This document shows, piece by piece, positions 18,469-28,268 of a stretch of DNA of 64,000 bases. A model generated the notes under the pieces. The model saw only the letters and a list, made by a program, of their open reading frames with translations. It made no database searches and was not told where the DNA came from. This stretch comes from Shewanella schlegeliana (lineage in GTDB: Bacteria; Pseudomonadota; Gammaproteobacteria; Enterobacterales; Shewanellaceae). Every line of letters begins with the position of its first letter. Position 1 is the stretch's first letter. The position numbers and the translations under genes were made by a program. The stretch is taken from positions 434,001-498,000 of the forward strand of contig NZ_JAESVD010000003.1 of the NCBI RefSeq assembly GCF_016765635.1. The letters run 5' to 3'.

Positions 18469-20091
18469 ATGCATAAAATGCTCCCCAAAATTTTAATGCT
18501 TATTCTCTGCTTCTGCTCATATACAGCTACAGCAACCACAGAGAATACTGAATTAACCAATAACCTAAATAAAATTCAAAGCCTGATTGATGCTGATGTA
18601 AAAGCACTACCAAATACTAAAGGCGAAATTAAGAGTTTCCTTGAGTACCGTATTGGCCGTAATGCCGCCTTACTCCAAGACACTTTAAAGACTCAGGTGG
18701 AAAAAACGGATCCTGATTTCGCTTTTCTCAAGCCATATATCGTCAAGCAGTTAGCCTTTACCAATGAAGTAGAAACTTACTTCGAAAAACAAAGAGCTAA
18801 CCTTATGGGCCAAGTCGGCAGCGGCGATGACAATAAGATCATGGTTGGCCTGATGCAGATCCAGCGTGAACAAGACAAACTGTTCACTGCAGAAAAAAGC
18901 CTATTAAGCTGGGCTAAAGATGCTGGGGTCGATACCGATGCACAGACCAAAACCTTTATCGCCACCTTAGTAACCCGTGCCGATGATCTCAATAGTTTTG
19001 TCTACTACAACCAAGAGCGCTTAACCCAAGCTGTGGCCGATGTTCAAGTCGCTGGCGCCGATGTTAGTAGCGAGCAAAAGGCACTTGTTGTTGATCTAAA
19101 AGAGCGTTTAGAGCAGAGTTCTACTAGTCTATCGACCACTATCGAACTGCTTGATTCTCTAGGCCAAGATACCGCTATCTACAAGCAGACACTATTTAGC
19201 ATTTCTGGTGATATTACTCAGGATGTATTGAACTTCGATGTGGCAAGTAGCTTACTGTCTGAGTGGATGACTATCGCTAAGACTCAAGCGATGGAAAATG
19301 GCGCAAGTATTCTATTTAAGCTGATCATTTTCTGCCTAATCCTGTTCCTATCGAGCCTAGTCGGCAAGGTCGTTAAACGTGTAGTACAGAAGACCGTTAG
19401 CAACTCTAAGCTTAAATTTAGCATGCTGCTACAAGACTTCTTTATCTCACTATCGGGTAAAGCTGTATTCGCTTTGGGTCTGCTAATCGCCCTATCCCAG
19501 CTTGGCTTCGAGCTTGCGCCACTGCTTGCCGGTTTCGGTATCGCCGGTGTGATTATCGGTTTTGCATTGCAAGATACTCTGTCTAACTTCGCTTCTGGCA
19601 TGATGATCCTGATCTACCGTCCATTCGACGTAGGCGATCTGATCAATGCAGGCGGCGTAACAGGTCGCGTAAGCCATATGAGCTTAGTATCGACGACCAT
19701 TAAGACACTCGATAACCAAAGACTTATCGTGCCAAACAATAAGATCTGGGGTGATACCATCAACAACATTACCGTTGAGCACCAGCGTCGTGTAGATATG
19801 ACCTTCGGTATTGGCTATGGCGATAATATCGAGCATGCAGAAAAAGTGCTTACCGATATCGTAATGGCACACCCATTAGTGCTTAAAGATCCTGAACCAA
19901 TGATCAAACTACATACCTTAGGCGAGTCATCAGTGGACTTTATCGTTCGCCCATGGGCTAAGCCTGAAGATTATTGGGATGTATATTGGGATATCACTCG
20001 CACGGTTAAAATGCGCTTCGATGCTGAAGGGATCAGCATTCCGTTCCCGCAACGCGATGTGCATATTTATCAAACTGCTATAGAGAAATAG
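18469..20091 (+). CDS. MscS-family mechanosensitive ion channel
   Basis: This 540-residue protein would open under membrane tension to release solutes after osmotic downshock. A signal peptide (LPKILMLILCFCSYTATA) leads into a mostly helical periplasmic domain (about 30-270). Membrane helices and the MscS core follow from about 280. The pore-lining helix carries LLAGFGIAGVIIGFALQD and the segment TLSNFASGMMILIYRPFDVGD is family-typical; a soluble beta domain closes the protein. The start ATG at 18469 was chosen so the signal peptide begins the protein; an in-frame start at 18382 would place 29 uncharacteristic residues ahead of it. A terminator follows. Confidence 0.92.
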   Translation: MHKMLPKILMLILCFCSYTATATTENTELTNNLNKIQSLIDADVKALPNTKGEIKSFLEYRIGRNAALLQDTLKTQVEKTDPDFAFLKPYIVKQLAFTNEVETYFEKQRANLMGQVGSGDDNKIMVGLMQIQREQDKLFTAEKSLLSWAKDAGVDTDAQTKTFIATLVTRADDLNSFVYYNQERLTQAVADVQVAGADVSSEQKALVVDLKERLEQSSTSLSTTIELLDSLGQDTAIYKQTLFSISGDITQDVLNFDVASSLLSEWMTIAKTQAMENGASILFKLIIFCLILFLSSLVGKVVKRVVQKTVSNSKLKFSMLLQDFFISLSGKAVFALGLLIALSQLGFELAPLLAGFGIAGVIIGFALQDTLSNFASGMMILIYRPFDVGDLINAGGVTGRVSHMSLVSTTIKTLDNQRLIVPNNKIWGDTINNITVEHQRRVDMTFGIGYGDNIEHAEKVLTDIVMAHPLVLKDPEPMIKLHTLGESSVDFIVRPWAKPEDYWDVYWDITRTVKMRFDAEGISIPFPQRDVHIYQTAIEK

Positions 20092-20118
20092 ATCTCTATC
20101 GCGCTAAAGATAAAATGA

Positions 20119-20154
20119 AAAAAGCCCCGACAATGTAAGTTGTCGGGGCTTTTT
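20119..20154. terminator. Bidirectional terminator between mscS-like gene and fhs
   Basis: A 12-bp stem, AAAGCCCCGACA/TGTCGGGGCTTT, lies between two convergent genes with T-runs in both directions. Confidence 0.9.
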
Positions 20155-20174
20155 ATTATCTATTGCTGTGGTTC

Positions 20175-21887
20175 TTAAGCTAGACCGATAATCTCACCAT
20201 CATCATTGATATCGACATTGAGGTAACCCGGTCTGATTCCAAGCCCTGGCATAGTCATCACTTGGCCCACCAGCGCCGTGATAAAGCCAGCCCCAGCGTT
20301 GAGTCTTAACTCGGTAATAGGCAGTTCAAAGCCTGTCGGGATCCCTTTAATGTTAGGATCATGACTTATCGACATTGGGGTCTTGGCAACACAGACTGGT
20401 AGCTCACCATAGTCATGCTTAGTCAGCCAGCTTAGCTGTGATTTAGCCTTTTCTGATAAGCTGACACTCGATGCACCATAGCCCACTTCCGCAAGCGTCA
20501 TCAGCTTAGACTCAAGACTGCTATCGCTCTGGTAGAGCAAGTTAAAGCCAGATGCGGTTTGTGTCGCTCGGTAAACCATATCCGCCAGCTTAGTCGCTCC
20601 CTCGGCACCTTTGCCAAAAGCTTCGCTGATCTCACTACCGAAGGCCTTAGTTTGCTCAACGGCCTGTTTAAGCCACTCAAGCTCCTCATCGGTATCGCTT
20701 GGGAAGCGGTTAATCGCAACTACAACTGGCACGCCATATTGGCTAACGTTGTTGATGTGCCACTCAAGGTTAGCGAAACCTGCCTGTAGCCGCTCCATAT
20801 CAGGTTGATTAATATCTTTGTTAGACTCGATGCCGCTGTTAGCTTTAAGCGCCTTAAGTGTCACCACAACCACAGATGCACTCGGGGCGTAGCCCGACTC
20901 TCTCACCTTAATATTGCTAAACTTTTCAAAGCCCATATCAGAACCAAAACCCGCTTCGGTAACGACCACATCGGCAAGCTTTGCCGCAATGGTGTCGGCA
21001 ATAATCGATGAGTTTCCATGAGCAATGTTGGCAAACGGCCCTGCGTGAATAAAACAGGGATCACCGGATAGGGTTTGCATCAAAGTTGGCTCAATTGCAT
21101 CGGCCATAATCACCGTCATAGCGCCCGCTACGCCTAGCTCTTCGGCGGTAATAGGCTCACCTTGAGTATTCAGTGCCAACACGAGGCGGCCAATACGTTG
21201 CCTAAGATCTTTTAAGTCTTGGCTCAATGCTAGAATCGCCATTAACTCTGACGCAGCGGTGATATCGAACCCCGAGTCATGTACAGGGCCATTGACCGCA
21301 CCGTAACCCACTTTAATCTGTCTTAGGCTGCGTTCATTATGATCGACCACTCGGCGCCAAAGGATATTGTCAGGGTCAATGTTGAGCGCACTTAAGCCTG
21401 ACTCTTGAGCGAAAGCCTCCGCCCCAAGACGAGTCTCATGGAATAAACGCGCATCAATAGCAGCCGCCGCTAAATTATGGGCGCTACTGACCGCGTGAAT
21501 ATCACCGGTCAAGTGCAGGTTCAACTCTTCCATCGGTACGACTTGTGCGTAACCACCACCGGCAGCTCCGCCCTTAGTACCAAATACAGGCCCCAAACTA
21601 GGCTGACGAATACAGGCACAGGTCTTAATACCGTTAAGGTTCATGGCTTGAGTCAAACCAATGGTCGTGACGGTTTTTCCTTCGCCAAAAGGGGTCGGCG
21701 TCACTGCAGTAACAATCACTAACTTGGCATTTGGTCTATCCGCTAATCTTTTAGCGACTGACAGTGAAACCTTAGCCTTGCTAGCACCACACAAGGAAAT
21801 TTCATCAGGCTGTAGGCCCAACTCATTGGCGATCTCGGTTATAGGTAAACAGGTATGTTGGCGCGAAATTTCAATATCTGAATGCAT
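20175..21887 (-). CDS. fhs: Formate--tetrahydrofolate ligase
   Basis: This 570-residue cytoplasmic enzyme makes 10-formyl-THF from formate, THF and ATP for one-carbon metabolism. The ATP-binding loop [16 protein letters not shown] is near residue 63, followed by [21 protein letters not shown] and the conserved [20 protein letters not shown]. The C-terminal end [15 protein letters not shown] is also typical. The length is normal for the family. The ATG at 21887 begins [10 protein letters not shown]. The gene stands alone, with a terminator at its 3' end shared with the MscS gene. Confidence 0.97.
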   Translation of the reverse strand: MHSDIEISRQHTCLPITEIANELGLQPDEISLCGASKAKVSLSVAKRLADRPNAKLVIVTAVTPTPFGEGKTVTTIGLTQAMNLNGIKTCACIRQPSLGPVFGTKGGAAGGGYAQVVPMEELNLHLTGDIHAVSSAHNLAAAAIDARLFHETRLGAEAFAQESGLSALNIDPDNILWRRVVDHNERSLRQIKVGYGAVNGPVHDSGFDITAASELMAILALSQDLKDLRQRIGRLVLALNTQGEPITAEELGVAGAMTVIMADAIEPTLMQTLSGDPCFIHAGPFANIAHGNSSIIADTIAAKLADVVVTEAGFGSDMGFEKFSNIKVRESGYAPSASVVVVTLKALKANSGIESNKDINQPDMERLQAGFANLEWHINNVSQYGVPVVVAINRFPSDTDEELEWLKQAVEQTKAFGSEISEAFGKGAEGATKLADMVYRATQTASGFNLLYQSDSSLESKLMTLAEVGYGASSVSLSEKAKSQLSWLTKHDYGELPVCVAKTPMSISHDPNIKGIPTGFELPITELRLNAGAGFITALVGQVMTMPGLGIRPGYLNVDINDDGEIIGLA

Positions 21888-22094
21888 TAGAATTTTTCCA
21901 CGTTTTATTTTTATGTAGGGTAGTTACCGCTGCAATATAGGTGATCTCAGATAGCTAGAAAATAACAACAGGGTGTTATTTTAGCTTTTTGTAATCTACG
22001 TCAATAAACTGGTTATTTTTTTGCCGATTTTACATTCAAATTGGCTAGGTGAGTTTTTTTCATGAAACAGAAAACAGCCTCCTATTATCTGCCA

Positions 22095-22118
22095 CAAAAA
22101 AAGGCGCTAAAAGCGCCT
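22095..22118 (-). terminator. Terminator after MaoC-like gene
   Basis: The stem AGGCGC/GCGCCT is followed on the minus strand by seven T. It lies 21 bases beyond the stop of the gene at 22139. Confidence 0.85.
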
Positions 22119-22138
22119 CTAATTATTGATACTGCAGC

Positions 22139-23005
22139 TTATAAGAAAGTGATTTCGCCACTCAGATGTGGACGACGTCCCTTTTGATCTCTGAGTTCAA
22201 ATACGGTTTTATCCTCAAGCTGTTCGGCCGCAAAGCTAACATTATTAGGCATAAACAGCGGTAACTTAAAGGCTACATCAACCTGACAGGCTCGTTCACC
22301 GATAGTTGGCATTAACTGTGCGATACAACGGCCTTTCGACCACATGCCATGGGCGAGAACACGATCGAAACCGAAACGTTTAGACATCACTGGGTGAAGG
22401 TGGATCAGGTTATAGTCTCCCGATGCCTTAGCGTATCGACGACCTAAGTCTTCCGCCAAACTCCAGCTTACTGGATCTTGCCAAGCCATATCATTGGCCT
22501 TAGGTGGACGGACTCGTTTAGCCTTACCTTCAATGCGATACAGATAGGTCGACACCGACTCCCATACCAGCTCTCCAGCAACGTAAACTTTAGAGACTAA
22601 CTCAAACTCGAGACCTGAGTCTGTTATGCGACTGTCAGTTAACGCACATTGGATATTAAACTCCTCATCCACGCGCGCGCTACGGTGTAGGGTGATACTA
22701 TTTTTTAGGTGGATCATCCCCAATAATGGAAAAGTTATCGCATCATGGGTAAAGATAACCGCATGTAACCTAAACGCCATCACATAGAGGTAGGTCAGCG
22801 GTAGCGTTTTGCCATCGAAGTCGAATCCACAAACTTTAGCGTATTGCGCCACTTTGTCCTGAGACAGAGTCACATTCTCACTGCTCACTTTGATCATCGG
22901 CAACGGCTGCTCGTCCCAGCCGGGCTTGCGTCCAAAAAATATCTTGCGATAAAGAGTGAATAGCGACGGCAACGCCTTCAAATCGATACAGTATTCTTTA
23001 TTCAA
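22139..23005 (-). CDS. MaoC-like acyl dehydratase/hydratase
   Basis: This protein of about 288 residues has a C-terminal MaoC hot-dog domain. The hydratase signature is visible as SGDYNLIHLHPVMSKRFGF followed by LAHGMWSKG, with the catalytic Asp and His in place. The N-terminal half resembles a second, degenerate hot-dog. It probably hydrates or dehydrates acyl-CoA/ACP thioesters; the pathway is unknown. Two TTG starts are possible. TTG 23005 has AAAGG about ten bases upstream, whereas TTG 23023 (six residues longer) has none. Confidence 0.82.
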   Translation of the reverse strand: MNKEYCIDLKALPSLFTLYRKIFFGRKPGWDEQPLPMIKVSSENVTLSQDKVAQYAKVCGFDFDGKTLPLTYLYVMAFRLHAVIFTHDAITFPLLGMIHLKNSITLHRSARVDEEFNIQCALTDSRITDSGLEFELVSKVYVAGELVWESVSTYLYRIEGKAKRVRPPKANDMAWQDPVSWSLAEDLGRRYAKASGDYNLIHLHPVMSKRFGFDRVLAHGMWSKGRCIAQLMPTIGERACQVDVAFKLPLFMPNNVSFAAEQLEDKTVFELRDQKGRRPHLSGEITFL

Positions 23006-23112
23006 ACCGATAGAACCTTTCAATATGACACAGGAAAACCCAAATTAGGCGACGTATTATACCCCAAAACTAACAAACCCGATAATCGTGTCCTGAGTGA
23101 AGAATATTAAGC

Positions 23113-23997
23113 TTACAAACACTGCAGCTTCCAGCAGTTTTTAGTCTTCACTCCCAAGAGCTGCAAATAAGACTGTACGCTCTTTTGTCCCACTAGATGT
23201 CCCGCTCCCACCACAATAAATAGTGGTTGTGCCGTTTCGGGAGACGCCATTAAATTAACGATCCCTTGCGCCATAGTCTGGTTGCGGCCCCAAAGCATTT
23301 TCTCAACCATTTCAGTCTCGCCCTCGCGGAGCATCTCCCCTTCCATTAAGTCAGCGAGCTCGGCTTCATCCCCACTACGCCAGGCAGAAATAAGTTTAAG
23401 CATATCGGTATCTGGCGCCTCTATAGCTTCGCGCATCATGCTCCACTGCGTCTTTGCGTCGAAAGAGGACAAGAGTTCAAATTGAAACTCGGTGCTTTCC
23501 AGTTCATATATGGGTTTAGCGCCAGCCCTGCTCACCAACACGGCATCAATCCCATAGGTACCGCTGTAGCCTAATGCAGCATAACGGCCAATACTCACCT
23601 GCATCGACTGTAGCCAAGGCGCATAATGCTCTATCGCCGTACAAAAGCTTTGCCTGTCTTGACAGTAATGATTAATAACCAGCTCAGTATCGGCATCCAT
23701 GGGCAGAGGTTTTGAGCCATATTTAGATAACAGAGCAGGCACATCGGCATCTCTCACATCTGCTTCGACTACCACTGCCGCCGACAATTCATAGGCCTGT
23801 TCAATCTGCTGTGCGAGTGGAAAAAAAGAGGCTTCGCCCACATGAATAGAACCTAAGAGGTAACCCGTCTGGCCTTGGTAAGAGATCTGGTAAAACGGCG
23901 GTTTATCACTTGGTGCAGCACGAGTCGCCAATGTCACAAATAGCATAGCTAGACCCATAGTCATGAATAAACGCTTAACGACACTTGTTGCTATCAT
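23113..23997 (-). CDS. TraB/GumN family protein
   Basis: This 294-residue protein has an N-terminal signal sequence and the TraB/GumN hallmarks: GYLLGSIHVGE near residue 45, a central TYGIDAVLVSRA segment with conserved acidic residues, and FIVVGAGHLVGQKSV near 260. The eukaryotic Tiki proteases share this fold, with the GxxH motifs as metal-binding sites, so a periplasmic metallohydrolase is possible. The actual substrate is unknown. The ATG at 23997 has AAGGGG six bases upstream. Confidence 0.88.
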   Translation of the reverse strand: MIATSVVKRLFMTMGLAMLFVTLATRAAPSDKPPFYQISYQGQTGYLLGSIHVGEASFFPLAQQIEQAYELSAAVVVEADVRDADVPALLSKYGSKPLPMDADTELVINHYCQDRQSFCTAIEHYAPWLQSMQVSIGRYAALGYSGTYGIDAVLVSRAGAKPIYELESTEFQFELLSSFDAKTQWSMMREAIEAPDTDMLKLISAWRSGDEAELADLMEGEMLREGETEMVEKMLWGRNQTMAQGIVNLMASPETAQPLFIVVGAGHLVGQKSVQSYLQLLGVKTKNCWKLQCL

Positions 23998-24042
23998 GCT
24001 TGCCCCTTATAATTCAGCAAAATTTCTAATTGAGAGGCTGTT

Positions 24043-24354
24043 ATGCCACACACACAGGTTATCGAGCAACTAAAAGCCAGTTTGCAAACCGCCTACCGCC
24101 AAGCCATCGATGCTGACGCGAGGCTCGACGAGCTAAAAAAAGCGGGCCACGTAAAATTTGATGCCATTTTCAGTCCATCTGAAGGCTTCAGCACTAAAAG
24201 CAATCGCTTTACACCTTACGTGCAAGAGCTAGCAGCCGAGATGGAAGGCTTTATTCAAGATCCTGAGTCTATGACTAAAGGCCTCGAAAGCTATGTTCCT
24301 AAGCTCGGTTTATTACTGCAAACCATGCAGGCTTTCAAATCAAACGCCAAGTAA
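24043..24354 (+). CDS. Small helical protein of unknown function
   Basis: This 103-residue soluble protein is predicted to be mainly helical, with an N-terminal helix rich in Leu/Ala/Gln and a conserved-looking centre KFDAIFSPSEGFSTKSNRF. No signal or membrane segment was seen. The KFDxxF motif is faintly reminiscent of PriC-type primosomal proteins, but the match is too weak to use as a name. It is divergent from the TraB gene with 45 bases between starts, and its stop is followed by a strong hairpin. Confidence 0.7.
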   Translation: MPHTQVIEQLKASLQTAYRQAIDADARLDELKKAGHVKFDAIFSPSEGFSTKSNRFTPYVQELAAEMEGFIQDPESMTKGLESYVPKLGLLLQTMQAFKSNAK

Positions 24355-24360
24355 TACCCT

Positions 24361-24393
24361 AAATATCAATCCGTTGTTAACGGATTGATATTT
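24361..24393 (+). terminator. Hairpin after small helical-protein gene
   Basis: A perfect 15-bp stem (24361-24375 with 24379-24393) with a three-base loop lies seven bases after the stop codon. The T-run is short, but the stem is long. Confidence 0.65.
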
Positions 24394-24820
24394 GTTATCT
24401 CTCTGTCACACCAGCTTCATACACTTTGCTAGCTCACACACTATCGGGTAGGAAAGGATGTCCGCAATCAATTTAAACTAGCATTGTCAAAGTTCATCGA
24501 TAAAGAAAAAATCAAACTGCTTTTTCAACTTAGGATCTGATATCTCTATCCAGTGAGTCTATAGTTTTTAAGTACTAGGCCGAGGGTCTGAGCATAGTCC
24601 ACTATTTTCACCTGTTCCACTATTTAAAACCGCTGCCTACGAGGGGCCTAGCTGAACTCAAAAAGCGTGGCGATGGCTCTCTGCAGACCGCAATGCTGAG
24701 CAGTGCAACCACCGCTTTTCTCCTTCACTTCGGGACTCCTTCCGCCTAAGGTGGCGCTCAATTGCAATGAGCACCTGCAGTCACTTTATAGCGCACAAAT
24801 AAAAAACAGGCTAAGCAAGC
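24394..24820. other. Gene-poor region
   Basis: No ORF, RNA gene or clear promoter was recognised. The part from about 24640 to 24780 (GC-richer, with short runs such as GCGTGGCGATGGCTCTC) differs in composition from its surroundings and may be a decayed repeat or mobile-element remnant. Confidence 0.4.
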
Positions 24821-24824
24821 AGTA

Positions 24825-25252
24825 ATACCAATCAGTATGAGAAGTTGATCTACTCAGAACGTTTTTGGCAAACTAATTCAAGGCGAATAACTGAAAGAAT
24901 GGTTGCTCCCTTGTGAAGTTGTTCAACGCAGAAGTAGGCAGCTAAAAACGCTCCAGAATGGCGAGTTTTAGCGGCTCTGATACTGTGACTCTTAATAAAC
25001 AAAGAGGGAGCTTAACCCTAGTTCAACTATGCTCTTCACTCGTTGCAAACCACATGGTCTTGTATGTTCCAGACATACATAAGACATTTCCTCCATCCAT
25101 GGAGGTCAGATGTGGTGAATGTCATTAAAGCACGACTATATGGATATAGGAGGTAGAGTAACGCAGGAGCAGTTACCGAGGAGCACTTAATGACCTTGTC
25201 TCAGTACCGGTAAACTCTCGCTGAGCGACCAAACCTTTATACTGATTGGTAT
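24825..25252. mobile_element. Candidate MITE-like element with perfect 14-bp inverted ends
   Basis: The left end ATACCAATCAGTAT (24825-24838) is the exact reverse complement of the right end ATACTGATTGGTAT (25239-25252). The 428-base element has no ORF but several internal stem-loops, for example GCTAAAA...TTTTAGC around 24930-24975 and CTCCAT-CC-ATGGAG around 25090. This is the structure of a non-autonomous, transposase-mobilised element. No target duplication could be assigned firmly. Confidence 0.6.
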
Positions 25253-25314
25253 AAGCTCATTTAACCTGTTTACAATCGATAGCACTATTGCTGCGCAAAT
25301 TTGGTGGTAAACGT

Positions 25315-25839
25315 CTACAACTGAGGGGCGATAGACTTTTTCAGCCAAGATGTCAGCATCGCATTTTCATATCGATACGTCTTATCGTTCATCTTGTTAA
25401 CTGAATACATAAAGTTCATGTCGATTAGTTTCTCATCGCCGGCGATAATCACCTTATCCCCCTCGATGACTTTATAGCTAAAGGTAATACGCGGTGGGTA
25501 GATATCTTTTACTATCCGCATATCGTGGGTAGTCGCTCCAAATGTCGGTCTTACATCGCCAGCCAGATCCAGATCGGTCACCACCATCTCAAGCTTCTGA
25601 TCCGGTTTCAGGATTTTGCTAGCTTCTTTATTCAGGTTCTTGGTTAGTTGATCAAAGGTGCGCTTCTCAAAGCGTGATTGAATATCGCCGCTGGAACGAA
25701 TATCACGAAAACTATCAGGGTCTTGCCATTCAACTTTGACAACACCATCTTCGGTAACTTGATTCTCGACTGCTTCATCGGCCGCCCAAACTGAGCTAGA
25801 TACGAGCATCCCCGCAACAAATAGAGTTTTAAGTTTCAT
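25315..25839 (-). CDS. DUF3016 family exported protein
   Basis: This 174-residue protein has a clear signal peptide (MKLKTLFVAGMLVSSSVWA) and a compact domain with VEWQDPDSFRDIR and LEMVVTDLDLAGDVRP, as in DUF3016 proteins. It is probably periplasmic or loosely outer-membrane-associated; the function is unknown. The ATG at 25839 was chosen because GGGGAAGG lies six bases upstream and the signal peptide starts there; an upstream in-frame start at 25893 would bury the leader. Confidence 0.85.
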   Translation of the reverse strand: MKLKTLFVAGMLVSSSVWAADEAVENQVTEDGVVKVEWQDPDSFRDIRSSGDIQSRFEKRTFDQLTKNLNKEASKILKPDQKLEMVVTDLDLAGDVRPTFGATTHDMRIVKDIYPPRITFSYKVIEGDKVIIAGDEKLIDMNFMYSVNKMNDKTYRYENAMLTSWLKKSIAPQL

Positions 25840-26081
25840 ATATGCCTTCCCCTTGAACATAAGCGAATGATTAACAGTTGAACTATATAACACAGTTCCT
25901 GAATAGCTGCTTAATTAGCTTTTCGTCATAAATACAATCATATGAGTAGAGCATATTATAAACAAACTAGTTGCATCAAATTGCATCAAAATTCGACAAC
26001 ACCATCTGCATGCCTCTTTAGATTTTCATATTGAACCGTTAAGCTATGGCCGTTATCTGTTAGTCGCTGGAAGCCTACTAT

Positions 26082-26387
26082 ATGCAAAAGCTCACTCCCA
26101 TCATATTTGTCGTTATCTTATTTACAGCCCTTGCTACCGCAATTTTCGGCATCAATCATGCCGAAACCGCTTCACAACCTGAAACCTGGTCGGCTTTTAT
26201 CTACAAAAACGGTTACAACTCAGGACGGTATGATATGAAGGATGGCTTTGACAGCTATCCAAGCTGTAAAGCCTATGCTCAGCAAGCATCTAACAAGCTA
26301 AATGGTGTGGCCTGGGAATGTGGCTTAAACTGTGGCTTTGATTCCATGCGTCAAGGCTTCCACTGCGAGAGTATGACAAATGAGTAA
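26082..26387 (+). CDS. Small membrane-anchored or exported Cys-containing protein
   Basis: This 101-residue protein has an N-terminal hydrophobic helix (about residues 6-24), then a soluble domain with four Cys in the order SCKAYAQQ, WECGLNCGF, HCES, suggesting disulfides in the periplasm. No lipobox is seen, and no family was recognised. The ATG at 26082 has GGAAG eight bases upstream. It appears to be a single gene with no cotranscribed neighbour. Confidence 0.7.
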   Translation: MQKLTPIIFVVILFTALATAIFGINHAETASQPETWSAFIYKNGYNSGRYDMKDGFDSYPSCKAYAQQASNKLNGVAWECGLNCGFDSMRQGFHCESMTNE

Positions 26388-26691
26388 GTTAAGAATGGGT
26401 CTGCTAAAGCGACTCTCATTTAAAGACATTCTCTTTTAACCCCTATAAACAGTAATAGCGTTAACTCTGACTCTGCGGTCTGCGATTTCTCTCTGCCAGC
26501 CTAATCGAAACTCATAGTGGCCCCTCTCCAAACAAGGCGTTCACTTTTTGTTCAGCTTTGGTACATGTTACATCCGCTAACATTCGTATCAAGTTAAAAC
26601 ATTGAACAGCGCTCTTCAGCCTGCCAACGCATATGCAGCGATAGAGTAAGCAACTAAAACCGGTCACTCATTTTATTGTTTGGAGTCAAAT
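26388..26691. other. Intergenic region before small exported protein
   Basis: A 304-base region without a plausible ORF or terminator. It must carry the promoter of the gene at 26692, but no confident -35/-10 pair was identified. Confidence 0.4.
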
Positions 26692-27000
26692 ATGAACTAC
26701 GCAACGACTAGTAAGATCCCATTCTCTGGCCGCATGGCATTTATCGCAGCATTGCTAATGGCATTTGGCTTTATCGGTCAGGCTAGTGCCCAAGAGTTTA
26801 CCGACAAAGAGAGAGCGGCTATAGATGGACATTACGAAATTCTCGCCGAGCATCAAGCCGAGTCTGACCAAGCATTAGAGTCAAAATTACAGGCAGAGTT
26901 TGATGAGCAGGTGCTCGATTCAGAGCAGGAGTTTATGGAGCTAACCTGTGCTACTCACGGACTCGATTTCGACAGTGAGTCTGAAGTCTGCTACGAGTAA
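26692..27000 (+). CDS. Small acidic exported protein
   Basis: This 102-residue protein has a signal peptide (hydrophobic core MAFIAALLMAFGFIG, ending QASAQ) and a mature part of about 68 residues that is very acidic, with many Glu/Asp and Gln and two Cys near the end (LTCATHG and EVCYE). No family was recognised; a periplasmic location is inferred. The ATG at 26692 is preferred over the TTG at 26680 because GGAG lies six bases before it. A terminator follows. Confidence 0.7.
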   Translation: MNYATTSKIPFSGRMAFIAALLMAFGFIGQASAQEFTDKERAAIDGHYEILAEHQAESDQALESKLQAEFDEQVLDSEQEFMELTCATHGLDFDSESEVCYE

Positions 27001-27035
27001 AGAGCCACAGACTGAGCTCACTTAAGTATGCCAAT

Positions 27036-27066
27036 AAAAAACGAGACCAAGTGGTCTCGTTTTTTA
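27036..27066. terminator. Bidirectional terminator
   Basis: A perfect 9-bp stem, ACGAGACCA/TGGTCTCGT, with flanking A- and T-runs, lies between the convergent small exported protein and DUF4240 genes. Confidence 0.88.
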
Positions 27067-27090
27067 TTGCGATCAGATTATCACTTTATC

Positions 27091-27600
27091 TTAAAACGGA
27101 AAGGCCGCACTTAATTGTGGGTAAGCTGTCTTAAGCTGCTTTTTCTTATGGGAGAACTTTTTCCCTGCAGGGTTTGCCTGACCCGATGGCACATAAGGCA
27201 GCTCATCATCGGCACGCTCCTCATAAAGCTGGCCGGCAATCAGATCGTACTCATCGACGAATGGATAGGCATAACCATCTTTTTCTGGCCATTGAGGCAA
27301 GTTCCCGAGCTCATCTGGTGACTCAACCACTCTGTTATACCACTCCTCGCCCAAGGAGATTAAGAAGCAACGAAACTCGGCAAAAGCATACTCAGAATCA
27401 CAGCCAGTGATGATATAGGCCGCGCCCCATACAGCCCATGTGTATGAGCGACGCATCTGCTGACCAAATATTTTGTCAAAATCTCTCAGATCGTCATTAC
27501 TCAGCGGGCTCAACTTCTGTTTTAGCGCCTCTGCAAGCTCAGTTTGATCTTGTTGTGGTGATGTTCGGGTTACTAACGCCCAAAACTCAGATTCTGTCAT
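27091..27600 (-). CDS. DUF4240 domain protein
   Basis: This 169-residue soluble protein starts MTESEFWALV and includes WAVWGAAYIITGCDSEYAFAEF-like sequence followed by FRCFLISLGEEWY, the signature of the DUF4240 family. A C-terminal Lys-rich stretch (KKFSHKKKQLK) is present. The family has no known activity; it is often found with toxin or immunity-type genes, but nothing in this neighbourhood supports that here. Confidence 0.82.
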   Translation of the reverse strand: MTESEFWALVTRTSPQQDQTELAEALKQKLSPLSNDDLRDFDKIFGQQMRRSYTWAVWGAAYIITGCDSEYAFAEFRCFLISLGEEWYNRVVESPDELGNLPQWPEKDGYAYPFVDEYDLIAGQLYEERADDELPYVPSGQANPAGKKFSHKKKQLKTAYPQLSAAFPF

Positions 27601-27766
27601 TGGTTTCTCTAATCGTACGATGTAATACTAGCTATTCTATCGCATTACTCGCTAGCTTAGCTAAACAATCTCACGGCTAAGCGGTTTGTGTTATAGACGT
27701 GCCCCATCGTTTTTTTTAAACTCAACGCAACAACTATATAAAAAATATGATGACGTTAGGTATCTA

Positions 27767-28159
27767 ATGACAAAACCACATCCACTGTTAGCTATTTTGA
27801 TGTTCCTCTACGCCCTACTCGCGGTTGTCGCACTTTGGCGAACTTTGAGCACACAAGCATTCGATCTCCTAACACTGGGAGTTTTTCCGGTGCTTTATGG
27901 TCTTATCATGCGTCGCTTCTGGGCAGGAGTCGTACTCAAGATCTATCTGGCTATTCAAACCGTCGCGCTGCTTGCGCTGGCAACGGCAGCCATTATCGCC
28001 TACCAAATCACCCCTGAAGATGTAGTGGTTATTGTCAGGGGGCAAAATATCCCTATCAGCGCTATCGTGGTGACTGCACTTATCGTGATGACATTTCAGT
28101 TCTGGGTGGCCTTCAGTAACAAGACTCGTCACTATTTAAAGCCACAACCCATCGCCTAA
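27767..28159 (+). CDS. Four-helix integral membrane protein, unknown
   Basis: This 130-residue, strongly hydrophobic protein has about four membrane helices (around residues 5-22, 30-46, 54-77 and 98-119). No motif or family was recognised. The ATG at 27767 has AGG at a usable distance and starts MTKPHPLLAILMFLYALL; the longer reading back to 27686 adds a polar stretch without a ribosome site. It has no cotranscribed neighbour. Confidence 0.65.
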   Translation: MTKPHPLLAILMFLYALLAVVALWRTLSTQAFDLLTLGVFPVLYGLIMRRFWAGVVLKIYLAIQTVALLALATAAIIAYQITPEDVVVIVRGQNIPISAIVVTALIVMTFQFWVAFSNKTRHYLKPQPIA

Positions 28160-28268
28160 ACGGGTTATTGTCCATAGGGCTAATAGCGGACTGCGTAGGC
28201 AGCTGAACTTAAGCGATTAAAAACCAAAGTCGCAGTCATTATTAACAACTGAATCGGTAATTGAATCT

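Noticed and set aside
24043-24354. PriC identity for the small helical protein
   Set aside because: Only a KFDxxF motif agrees; length and remaining sequence do not.
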